This document shows positions 1 to 6,836 of a stretch of 10,033 nt of DNA, piece after piece. The stretch is from Euperipatoides rowelli (Eukaryota; Onychophora; Udeonychophora; Euonychophora; Peripatopsidae): the NCBI GenBank assembly GCA_003024985.2, contig PXIH01S0063475.1; one strand, written 5' to 3'. The notes under the pieces are model-generated. The model worked only from the letters and a program-made list of their open reading frames with translations. It was not told the DNA's origin and searched no databases. The stretch's first letter is position 1. Each line of letters opens with the position of its first letter. The translations under genes and the position numbers were made by a program.

Positions 1-130
1 TTTCAAAATGGATTTCAGAAAGAAATTTGATTTGCAAAGAATCATGGGACTTCTTGTCCAAAAGAAAAAAATGTTTGGTCTCCATTTTTAATATGTAAAA
101 AAAAAAAACAAACATAATTGTAAAGTGCTT

Positions 131-343
131 CCCTCTAGTAACAAAAAGGTTATATTAGTTATTATTTTGCAGTTATTTTATTGTGTTTAAACAATAATTT
201 TGATTAATGTTATAGTTATATAAAAATGGTAGCATGCTATTTTTATATATAAATATCCATAAATAAATATTAATGATATTACTGTTTAAACATAATTTTA
301 AAAAAGTTCAAAATAACACAGAACATATTTAGTTACTAGAGGT
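131..343. repeat. Imperfect ~213-bp palindrome, foldback/MITE-like
   Basis: The ends are inverted copies: CCTCTAGTAAC at 132-142 and GTTACTAGAGG at 332-342. Inside, TGTTTAAACA occurs at 184-193 and again at 283-292, and the middle is the perfect palindrome TAGCATGCTA at 230-239. Between these anchors the two arms remain alignable with small indels, for example TTATATAAAAAT on the left against ATTTTTATATATAA on the right. The whole stretch can therefore fold into one long hairpin. No protein is encoded and I could not identify a target-site duplication. A non-autonomous foldback element or MITE is the likeliest reading. A chance palindrome is possible because the arms are very AT-rich, but the non-AT ends argue against that. 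Confidence 0.6.
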
Positions 344-682
344 CGCTACTAATTTATTAGAATATTTTTAATGTGATGAGATTAGGAATTATCTGGAAAT
401 GTTTGATTTGATGTGAATTCTATATTTTTATAGAAAAATAATTTAACATAATTTTTTTTAATACAAAGTTTTTTATTCTCTTATATATTATTCAAGTACT
501 TATTATTTTATAGGCTATAAGATTTAATAAATGTAATTCATTTTATATTGGTATTTTTTTTTTTAGTTTATGTTTACAGCAGGCCTACAGTATTTGTTTT
601 ATTAACTATATGAAATATTTTTCAATTAGCACTGTTGAGCAACCAATTCATACTTATAAGCATATGTGTTATGAGATTTCAG
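344..682. other. AT-rich sequence, no gene seen
   Basis: This stretch is rich in T and A runs and has no convincing reading frame. A short motif, CAATTAGCAC, occurs at about 624 and again at about 701, each time followed within ~20 bases by AACCAATT. This suggests a small degenerate direct duplication. Nothing else was recognised. Confidence 0.5.
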
Positions 683-920
683 GTTCAAAATAACAAGTTC
701 CAATTAGCACATGGCATTTGGGAACCAATTAAGAACATTATTTGGGGTCCAGGTGAACTTACTATGATAGCTGTGGATGAACTTCAATATGTGCTCATGT
801 GATAGAGGGGGATTGAAAGTTTTTGCCAAATTTCTTCCACCTATTGTCCAACTATTTGGGATATTTTTGCAATTGAAGGATCCTGATCAGTATGTTTAGA
901 CCTTAAGTCATACCTGACAT
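683..920 (+). pseudogene. Exon-like coding remnant, product unknown
   Basis: The segment starts right after a TTTCAG acceptor-like site (677-682) and ends at a strong donor-like GTGAGTATT (921-929). The first frame is open from 683 to 799 and reads like protein, with W, G and P residues that random AT-rich DNA rarely gives (HGIWEPIKNIIWGPGEL, then IAVDELQYVL). It stops at TGA 800-802. A second frame, shifted by one base, takes over from 789 and continues to a TAG at 897-899 (KVFAKFLPPIVQLFG, then LKDPDQYV). The switch near 800 looks like a single indel in a once-continuous frame, so I call it a decayed exon or pseudogene. I do not recognise the family. A chance ORF pair is the alternative; the overlap of good codons with two splice-like signals is the argument against it. 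Confidence 0.3.
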
Positions 921-1228
921 GTGAGTATTATTTTAGTAAGTCTTCAATAGTTATTAAAACAGAATAACTAAATATGGATGGAGCCTTACATATGGGACAG
1001 TTAACTTTATTTCTGATAAATGTGAGCTTTGTTAAACTCATTTTGAAGAAGTAACTGCAACTTAATTTCATTAAAGTAAAAACAGATAGGCTAGCTACTC
1101 ACAAAAATATTATAAATAGATATTTTGACACATAAATTGTGCTGGTTAATACTCACATTCAAATCTATAATCACCTTGATAGTTACTGCATGAAAACAAG
1201 AATGATGCATTAATGTTAGCAGATTACC
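921..1228. other. AT-rich sequence, no gene seen
   Basis: No open frame of protein-like composition was found on either strand. If 683-920 is an exon, this would be intron or flanking sequence. Nothing else was recognised. Confidence 0.45.
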
Positions 1229-1486
1229 TCATTCACTGAAATGTGGATGACACATGTGCTGCCACCTATTGTTTTGTTGGAAAATGAAATTCTGATTTTC
1301 ATTTTTTTCACTACACTCTAATGTACATCCAATATCGGCAATTCTGACTCTTGTACTTACTGCAGGGATGGAATTTTTATTCCTGCCTTCTTGCCAGAGC
1401 CTTACACTTGAGAACATGATAACACAAAGATATTTGCTGAAAGGGTCTGAGGAAATTTTATAGACACTTAAATCTCTTATTAAGTG
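1229..1486 (-). CDS. Candidate exon on the minus strand, product unknown
   Basis: The minus strand is open for 85 codons (1486 down to 1232) before a TGA at 1229-1231. The composition is protein-like, with several W, C, R and Q residues (VRLWQEGRNKNSIPA, then RIADIGCTLECSEKNENQ, then NRWQHMCHPHFSE). Splice-like signals lie on the same strand: an acceptor-like TTCCTCAG at about 1446-1453, a full GTAAGT donor at 1360-1355 inside the frame, and GAG|GTAATC just after the stop near 1226. It could be a terminal exon ending at the TGA, or an exon ending at the GTAAGT. No domain was recognised, no neighbouring exon was identified, and a chance ORF remains possible. An ATG is present at 1417-1415, but there is no reason to treat it as the true start if this is an internal exon. 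Confidence 0.3.
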   Translation of the reverse strand, partial: HLIRDLSVYKISSDPFSKYLCVIMFSSVRLWQEGRNKNSIPAVSTRVRIADIGCTLECSEKNENQNFIFQQNNRWQHMCHPHFSE

Positions 1487-1987
1487 CTACAAATGCCTGT
1501 AATAATTAAATTGCTTGTTTAACTAAAATTATTAAATAAATAATATTCAATAAACTCAGTGGACAGAAGTTAAGGGTGGGAGCAATTGGCTAAAACATTA
1601 ACAAATCCCAAACACCACTAATGGTTAAGGAAAAAAATAAAAACAAAATTAGTTAGTGATGGCGTTAGAAATCAACCTCAACACAGATTTAACTTTTAAT
1701 AAGCTAAGTTCATAATTTTATTTAAATTAAGAATTAAATTAAAGCAGTATTCCTTCCTAACAAAAAAAAAATTGCTACAGAAAAAAATAACTATCTATCT
1801 AGGAATATTTTTTAAAAAAAAAAAAAAAAAAAGTTAAAATGAATTGGCCAATGAAAAATGTATACTAAAATTTAAGAAATTAGAGAGCATGCATGAAAAT
1901 GGCTGCTGANAGCTACCATATTGCAAGCCCATCTAAGAATTTTATGAAATGGCATATTGACTTAGTCCAGGACTTACAGGACTTTAG
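1487..1987. other. AT-rich gap before the first LINE
   Basis: This stretch contains poly-A runs, an N at 1910 and no convincing gene. The last ~100 bases before 1988 could be the 5' UTR of the LINE that follows, but nothing in the sequence fixes the element's left boundary. Confidence 0.4.
1814..1832. repeat. A19 homopolymer run
   Basis: Nineteen uninterrupted A residues follow a short T run. It could be the poly-A tail of an old plus-strand retroposed copy, or simple microsatellite growth. No retrocopy body was recognised upstream of it. Confidence 0.9.
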
Positions 1988-2745
1988 ATGGAAGAACAAC
2001 AACTATCGCCAAAATATATTGGGTTTATGAAAATGCTGAAAAATAATGAAAAAATCTTCAAAACGCTATACCGCAAGACTAGGTTAATATTTAAGTTGTA
2101 TGGTGAGCAGCAAAGTGTTACAATAAATGTGACTGAGATAATAAAGCAGTTAATAATGATAGTTGGATTTGACAATATAGTTGGAATTTATTATCCGATG
2201 AAACATCAAGTTCTTTGGAGTGGACTTTAAGAGTGAAGAGATAAAGGATGTTGTGCCAGCATATTGTGGTGCTATAGGGAATAGGATTGAGCTTAGAGTA
2301 CATTGGTACTCATTGACGGATGACTATAAATGTTTGAAGGAGAATTTGTGTAAGTATATGTATATTTATTCATTTGAAAATGAAAAAAATAGGGTAGGAA
2401 ATAATTATGTCAAAACTAATGTGATAAATATTTTGGCTACTCCGCTTTGGGGGGCTGAAAATGGATGATATTCCTCAAATAATGGAAATTGAAAATGATA
2501 TGGTTTTAATAACAATAAAGGGGAGGCAGCCTATTTGTCTTTCGTGTGAAGAACAAGGACATAAGTCATTTGAATGTACTAAGGAATATTGTAGAAGATG
2601 CAAATCATTCTATGAAGGACAGCATAGGGATAGAGTGGCTTTGGGGCATAAAATGTTGTTTTCTCAATGATTAGAGAAAGGGCTAATCTTGGCTGAAAGT
2701 TCAGAATCTGGCGATGGAAGTGAAGAGATAAAGGTCAATGGATAG
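1988..2745 (+). pseudogene. LINE ORF1 (gag-like, CCHC zinc knuckle), frameshifted
   Basis: ORF1 proteins of Tx1-like LINEs bind element RNA and form the retrotransposition particle. Three overlapping frames make up this relic. The first (1988-2227) starts at an ATG that looks like the natural start. A one-frame shift near 2220 leads into 2220-2465 (WYSLTDDYKCLKENL), probably the degenerate RNA-recognition region, and a second shift near the G6 run at about 2450 leads into the zinc-knuckle frame. There C-x2-C-x4-H-x4-C is intact at 2536-2577 (CLSCEEQGHKSFEC), followed by a second, incomplete finger (YCRRC, then a His at about 2620). A TGA at 2668-2670 interrupts the frame, which then runs on as an acidic serine-rich tail (ESSESGDGSEE) to a TAG at 2743-2745. 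The RNA-binding role is known for the family; the RRM-like assignment is inference. Confidence 0.75.
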
Positions 2746-2961
2746 TGAAGAACCTAAAAAAAATAAGGAGGAAAAATTGCAAGAAAATGATGGAAAGGGT
2801 AAACCATCGGAAAAGTAGGGGGAGAACACAATGTACGGATAGGAAAAAAGGAGAAACTGCTTAAGGTGGATGTATGGGATAATAATTTTTTTTATGGATG
2901 AGATTTTTAGCGAGTCAGAGCAGGAAGAAATGCAGGTATTTATTTTATTATAAGGAAAGTT
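2746..2961 (+). pseudogene. Degenerate ORF1 tail / ORF2 start, internally deleted
   Basis: The sequence is purine-rich and reads as Lys/Glu-rich shreds in all frames (for example SESEQEEMQ near 2915-2940). This resembles the charged C-terminal tail of ORF1. Most of the endonuclease N-terminus expected here is absent, because the next recognisable piece (2962) already lies in the later part of that domain. A deletion junction therefore lies between about 2945 and 2962. Confidence 0.45.
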
Positions 2962-5071
2962 GAAAATGAGTTTATGGTACTTGGAGACTGAAGTTTTAAA
3001 ATTAACCAANATTAAAACTAGATTTGGGCAGACGTCCGCTAATAGACTAGATTGGGTGGTGGTATCCAAATCGGTGAAGGCTGATATTAACTTGGATTTT
3101 CAATTGTGCCCTATTACGGCTCGTTTATTGTTGAAATGTTGTATGTTTTTAGAAAAATTGCTAATAATTATTGCAATAGCACTGGCATTGTTCCTGTTTG
3201 GGAAGAAAGTAAGATGAAAGAAGTGGCAAAGATGACTGAACAGGTAAATAGAGAAATGATGATGATCAATCCATGTGTTAAATGGCAAATTATTAAAATG
3301 GAGGCTGTAAGGGAGAATGCTGATAAGCAAAGGTTGGTAAAGAAGCAGATAAATATTGAATTAGAACAATTCTATAATACAGCTAAGAAGTTTATCAAGG
3401 GTTTGAATGAAAATTTTGAATATGTATGTAAAGTAAGAACCAGGATGCAGTATTTGGAAGAAATAATAAGGAAAAACTTGAGTTATAAATGTGCAAACAA
3501 TTGTCATGTAACAATGTATACACCAAAATGGGAGCTCCTAAAGTGGTTGAGAGGGAGTAGAAGGGGAGGTAATATAGATGCTATTGTAATTGGAAATCAA
3601 CTTTATAGTACTTTTCCTAGTATAGTGGAGAAAGCTCAAAGTAAATATGTAAGAAATGTGTGGCAAACGTTTGATGGGAAGAAGGATCAAGGGGTGTTTG
3701 AAAATTTTTACAGGATTAAAACTTATAAAATNTATCATTCTAGAAATAGAAATAAGGGGGTTGCGGCTGAGAATTGAGTAGTTTATACAGATGTAAGTCT
3801 GGAAGAATTAAATATAGTGTTGAGAAATATACATAGAATTACTAACTCATGTCCAGACAGGATTACGCATCAGTTTTATAAGGGGATGCCACATGAGGTA
3901 AAGCTGATCTATTTGGATTACATTAATGAATTGCTTAAAGGAGAAATGTAAAGGACCAGTTGTTGGATATTAATAATGGTTATTTGGAGATGATACCAAA
4001 ACGTAAGGTAGTGATATAGGGATTACTCATGAGGATGGTTATAGACCCATTGCACTCAGTAATGTGGATATTAAGATAATTGAAAACATAATATTGCACA
4101 AAATTTTGGCATGTGTTATGGAAATATTGTCTGATATTATGTATGGCATTAAGGGTAGGCTGATTCAGGAGGCCATATTTATGTATCACCTTGCTTTCAG
4201 CATTAGTAAAAAAGGAAAGCAGAAGAGGAGATATCTTATGTGGGTGGATATGCCGGGTGCATATAACAATGTTAATATTGAATATTTGCTTTTTGTTATT
4301 AACAAATACTTAGGAATGAACAGGGTCACAAGATTAATGATGGACATAGTAAAGTATAAATATATAGCCTTTCTGAATAAAAAAAACATATGTGGGTTAT
4401 GTGAAATGGAGGACACTATACTTTAAGGGTCGCCTTTGTCGCAAATTTTGTACACCTTAAACATTATGGAACTTCTTATAAGGCTGGAGGATGCTATTTC
4501 TAGTATAACCATATTGATGGGGATGGAAAACATAAAGGTTATTACATACATTGATGATATATCCATTTTTGTAAGGTTGAAAAAAGTGATAAGCTTTGTA
4601 AAAGCCATATTGAAAGAGTTCCCTGATATAACAGGTTTGCCTATAAGTTATTCAAAATCCTACATTTTGGATCTAAATAACATGGCGGTGGTAAAGAATG
4701 ACTGTATGAGGGGTGAAGTAGGCCCTATATTAGGTATAAATTTTCCATTAAATCATGGATTTTCAAGGTAAAAAAATCCTATTTATAAGATATTGGGGGA
4801 TGTTAAAGATTTGAATTTTGTAGGGGTTATAATTTGAGTTTGTTGGCAAAGGTTACATATTTGAATAACAGGATTGTGCCTAGATTTGTTTTTATAATGT
4901 CATGTTAAATTTAAGGGTAAATTTTATATTGAATATAAAAGTGTGATACAAAACTATATATTTGGGGAAAATAGGGCTTTGAGTTATGATAGGGTAATTT
5001 ACCTTATAAGAAATGGTGGGTTGGGTCTGACGGACTTAAGTCAACTGCATTTTTAAATCCAAAATCTTGCT
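2962..5071 (+). pseudogene. LINE ORF2 relic: endonuclease remnant, RT with YIDD, C-terminal block
   Basis: ORF2 would nick target DNA and copy element RNA there. The endonuclease survives only as FMVLGD at 2971-2988, matching the GDFN motif but with a stop after the Asp, then NRLDWVVVSKS near 3045 in another frame. A linker frame runs 3106-3948 with one in-frame TGA (3775). It ends in a CPDRITHQFYKG block, the degenerate start of the RT fingers. From 4019 to 4771 one frame carries the RT core with a single stop (TAA 4424): YRPIALSN, motif A WVDMPGAYNNV (Asp at 4247-4249), GSPLSQIL at 4427-4450 and the catalytic YIDD at 4547-4558. After a shift, 4822-4905 encodes RGYNLSLLAKVTYLNNRI. After another, 4907-5053 ends with GGLGLTDL (5015-5038). 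The catalytic Asp residues are kept, but the frame is broken at least four times, so no activity is expected. Confidence 0.85.
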
Positions 5072-5105
5072 TAGTGAATTTTTATTTTTTCATGTTAATT
5101 CGCTG

Positions 5106-5416
5106 AACACAACATGAGAGCCTAGAACTTGGATCCAATAAGTGACATATTAGTAAATGGATAGCAACTTTACTTTATTATTTACAGTCCTAACCTTACC
5201 CTAAATCCTAAACCCTAACTTCTACTGTGTATTAAACATGATATGCCCCAACCCTATTATAATATAGACATAAAACAATCCTTTTTTGGTCAATTTTGAT
5301 AATTTGACACCAACTCCGTTGGCCCTCTCATAATAACAGATATATATTTGTGTAGATGTTAAAAACGTGGTAATTGTCACTTATTGGATACCGTTTCTAG
5401 ATACTTCTCTTGTGGA
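5106..5416. mobile_element. MITE-like element with ~45-bp terminal inverted repeats
   Basis: The left end (5106-5155) contains CTAGAA, then ATCCAATAAGTGACA. The right end (about 5370-5416) contains the same blocks in reverse complement: TGTCACTTATTGGAT then TTCTAG, continuing outward as ATACTTCTCTTGTGG against the left CACAACATGAGAG. The two ends align over roughly 45 bases with a few indels and mismatches. The interior (~210 bp) has no open frame, so this is best read as a non-autonomous DNA transposon. It begins about 35 bases after the broken end of the LINE, so it may have inserted into the 3' part of that copy. No clear target-site duplication was found and I cannot name the superfamily. 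Confidence 0.65.
5189..5219. repeat. Degenerate telomere-like CCCTAA stretch
   Basis: Five near-copies of the CCCTAA hexamer lie in a row (CCTAAC, CTTA, CCCTAA, ATCCTAA, ACCCTAAC). This is the complement of the animal telomere unit TTAGGG. It lies inside the inverted-repeat element, off-centre to the left. It is too short and degenerate to be an interstitial telomere scar by itself; it is more likely a built-in subrepeat of the element. Confidence 0.7.
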
Positions 5417-5925
5417 CATGCTTAAATAATTAAGTTGATGTTATTTTCCACCGCTGAGTTGGTTTTTAATAAACAACTAATGATTTACACAGATTTTTTT
5501 TTTCTTTTTAAATTTCATCAAGCAATTTTTAAACATTCTCTAATTTTATTCAGAAGAATATTTCAATTGCTAAAAATTCAAAATAAAAAGTCCCCCCCCC
5601 CAGATTAGTAACGTCAAAAATTTTAACATTCTTTCCCAGAATTCCTAGGTGCATTAAGCTTGTATATCGTGAAAAATAATTACCAAGAAATTACCCAAAT
5701 TTTGTTTACTTAAAAAAAACTTAAAATAATCCCTATATTTTAATCATGATTGGTTTTAAAAATTACAATTATCAAAATGATATTTTCATAAAGTACACCT
5801 CACAATAATCCCCCCACCCCTATTTACTGTATAAAATTACAAATATGTTTTTCACATTTTATTTTATTTTTTAAATAAGCAAGCAAAAATAGATCTGAAT
5901 CCTTGTTTTGCTTTTAATATTTATT
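5417..5925. other. AT-rich spacer with a C10 tract, no gene seen
   Basis: Nothing coding was recognised. A run of ten C residues at 5592-5601 and a CCCCCCACCCC stretch near 5811 stand out against the A/T background. The left flank of the second LINE group lies here, but no boundary can be set. Confidence 0.5.
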
Positions 5926-6520
5926 ATCCCTTCTTGCACTCACACGTTGATTGATGAGAACAGTGTAGTTTTTTCAGACAAAAACAAAATTTGTGGAAAA
6001 TTTGCTAGGCATTCCTCCAGATTTAACTCTACTAATTTCATTGAGATAAATGTTTTTGATGATAAAGAGGTAATATGGTTTGCTAATGAATCAGAAATAA
6101 ATAGAGTGATTGATAGTCTTAAAGATAACTTCTCCATAAGTATTGACCAAATACCTTACTATTTTATTAAGAGAAATAAAACATTATTTGTTAGATTGTG
6201 GTTAAAATTGGTAACTTTTCACTTATTCATAGTATACTCCCAAGTCTTTGGAAGGTTAGTATCATCCATCCTATTTTTAAAAAGGTGATAAGAAAATAAT
6301 AAAAAAACTACTGGCCCATATCTTTTGTATCCTGTTGATTTGTTTCCTCAGAATATGCATGGATTTATTAGTAAAAAATCAACGATATCCAACTTAACGG
6401 AATTTAATTTTAGAATTTTAAATAATGAATTAGACAATATTTCTATTGATGTTAACTATATTGATCTTGCTTCAGCTTATGATTCAATAAATCACAAAAT
6501 TTTATTAGATAAAATTCTGC
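5926..6520 (+). pseudogene. Reverse transcriptase fragment, Jockey/CR1-like LINE (copy a)
   Basis: The frame from about 5926 to 6285 contains the region just before and inside the RT fingers: INRVIDSLKDN, then SIDQIPYYFIK, which corresponds to the usual 'PGIDGIP..FLK' motif. At 6270-6290 the next motif reads PIFKK followed by a one-base loss and GDK-like codons, so the frame breaks exactly at the conserved PIFKKGDK. A short TTGPYLL piece stands for NYRPISLL, and a deletion joins it to FPQNMHGFISKKSTISNL (about 6346-6396), the conserved '(Q)HGF...RST.NL' block. Motif A follows as VNYIDLASAYDSINH with the first catalytic Asp at 6463-6465. Similarity stops after ILLDKI at about 6520, where SINE-like sequence starts. 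No catalytic YxDD is present. The family assignment rests on motif style only. Confidence 0.75.
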
Positions 6521-6674
6521 CAAGGTGGTGTGGCCGTGAGGTTCTGTACCCAGCCATGGTATGCTTGAGAACATTAAGGAATCCTAGGTTTAAACCCCAG
6601 GCAGCCCCGGTGCTGAAAAATTGGCAAAATTTTATTTCGCTGTTCGTAGGCACGAGGGGAATTTAGTACTTTAG
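6521..6674 (+). mobile_element. tRNA-derived SINE-like insertion (5' head with A and B boxes)
   Basis: The base composition changes abruptly to about half G+C in a region that is otherwise about three quarters A+T. A box-A-like TGGCCGTGAGGTTC begins at 6531 and a box-B-like GGTTTAAACCC lies at 6587-6597, spaced about 56 bases apart as in a tRNA gene with a long variable arm. The B box sits in a plausible T-arm (CTAGG...CCCAG, one mismatch). The start resembles Leu/Ser-type tRNA heads (TGGCCGAGTGG type), though diverged. The rest (6605-6674) would be the tRNA-unrelated body. The 3' end and target-site duplications are not visible. A decayed tRNA pseudogene is the alternative. Confidence 0.5.
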
Positions 6675-6836
6675 AAATATATTAATTGTTTGTTTATTAA
6701 CACAGAAATGAATTTATGGCGAGTGAAAAAGGATAATGACTTTGAGATGGATAATGGAAATACAAGCCTAGCAACACTGTTGTATCAGGTTTTAGAAGCA
6801 TGTAAACCAGATATTGTATATATGTATATAGTTGGA
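6675..6836 (+). other. Open segment of unknown origin, exon-like or RT-derived
   Basis: The frame is open for 54 codons, from after a TAG at 6672 to a TAA at 6837, with an ATG at 6708 preceded by a splice-acceptor-like TTTATTAACACAG ending at 6705. The peptide is protein-like (MNLWRVKKDNDFEMDNGN, then LATLLYQVLEACKPDIVY). Its end can be aligned loosely to the RT stretch just before motif A ('.. D-V-I-Y-T-D-F'), and the next RT piece picks up in another frame at 6832. It may therefore be the upstream part of RT copy b rather than an exon. Neither reading is secure. Confidence 0.25.

Larger units (their letters stand above)
1988..5071 (+). mobile_element. Decayed LINE (non-LTR retrotransposon), L1/Tx1-like
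   Basis: The order of parts is ORF1 with a zinc knuckle, endonuclease remnant, basic linker, reverse transcriptase, then a C-terminal GGLGLTDL block. This is the architecture of two-ORF LINEs with an apurinic-like endonuclease, and the ORF1 zinc knuckle plus the C-terminal block best fit the L1/Tx1 group. All parts are on the plus strand and in the expected order. The copy is interrupted by several frameshifts, in-frame stops, two Ns and a large internal deletion, so it is dead. The right side is truncated: homology stops at about 5071 and an inverted-repeat element begins about 35 bases later. No 3' poly-A tail or target-site duplication was found. The exact clade is inference. Confidence 0.85.

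Noticed and set aside
2-91. Short frame open from the left edge, ending at TAA 89-91 (contains DFRKKFDLQRIMGLLVQ)
   Set aside because: Fewer than 30 codons, no recognised motif and no visible upstream context. It could be the end of an exon, but the window does not show enough to call it.
2701-3069. Long minus-strand ORF opposite the first LINE
   Set aside because: Ser/Phe/Ile-rich translation is the mirror of the purine-rich, Lys/Glu-coding LINE strand. It has no motifs and the plus strand explains the region.
3100-4608. Several minus-strand ORFs (3100-3330, 3538-3738, 3980-4189, 4186-4416, 4423-4608)
   Set aside because: All are antisense shadows of the LINE ORF2 linker and RT, where clear RT motifs lie on the plus strand.
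1988-5071. Endogenous retrovirus or LTR element
   Set aside because: No LTRs, protease, RNase H-integrase order or primer-binding site. The RT motif style, endonuclease trace and C-terminal block are those of a LINE.
5189-5219. Interstitial telomere or chromosome-fusion scar
   Set aside because: Only about five degenerate units, and they lie inside an inverted-repeat element, so a transposon subrepeat is the simpler explanation.
5592-5601. C10 tract as a regulatory or G-quadruplex element
   Set aside because: A single homopolymer run without the spaced G/C runs of a quadruplex. Most likely slippage or an assembly artefact.
6521-6605. Functional tRNA gene
   Set aside because: A and B box-like motifs exist, but no convincing acceptor stem, anticodon arm or correct T-loop (TTTAAAC in place of TTCGANN) could be built. 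A SINE head or tRNA relic fits better.
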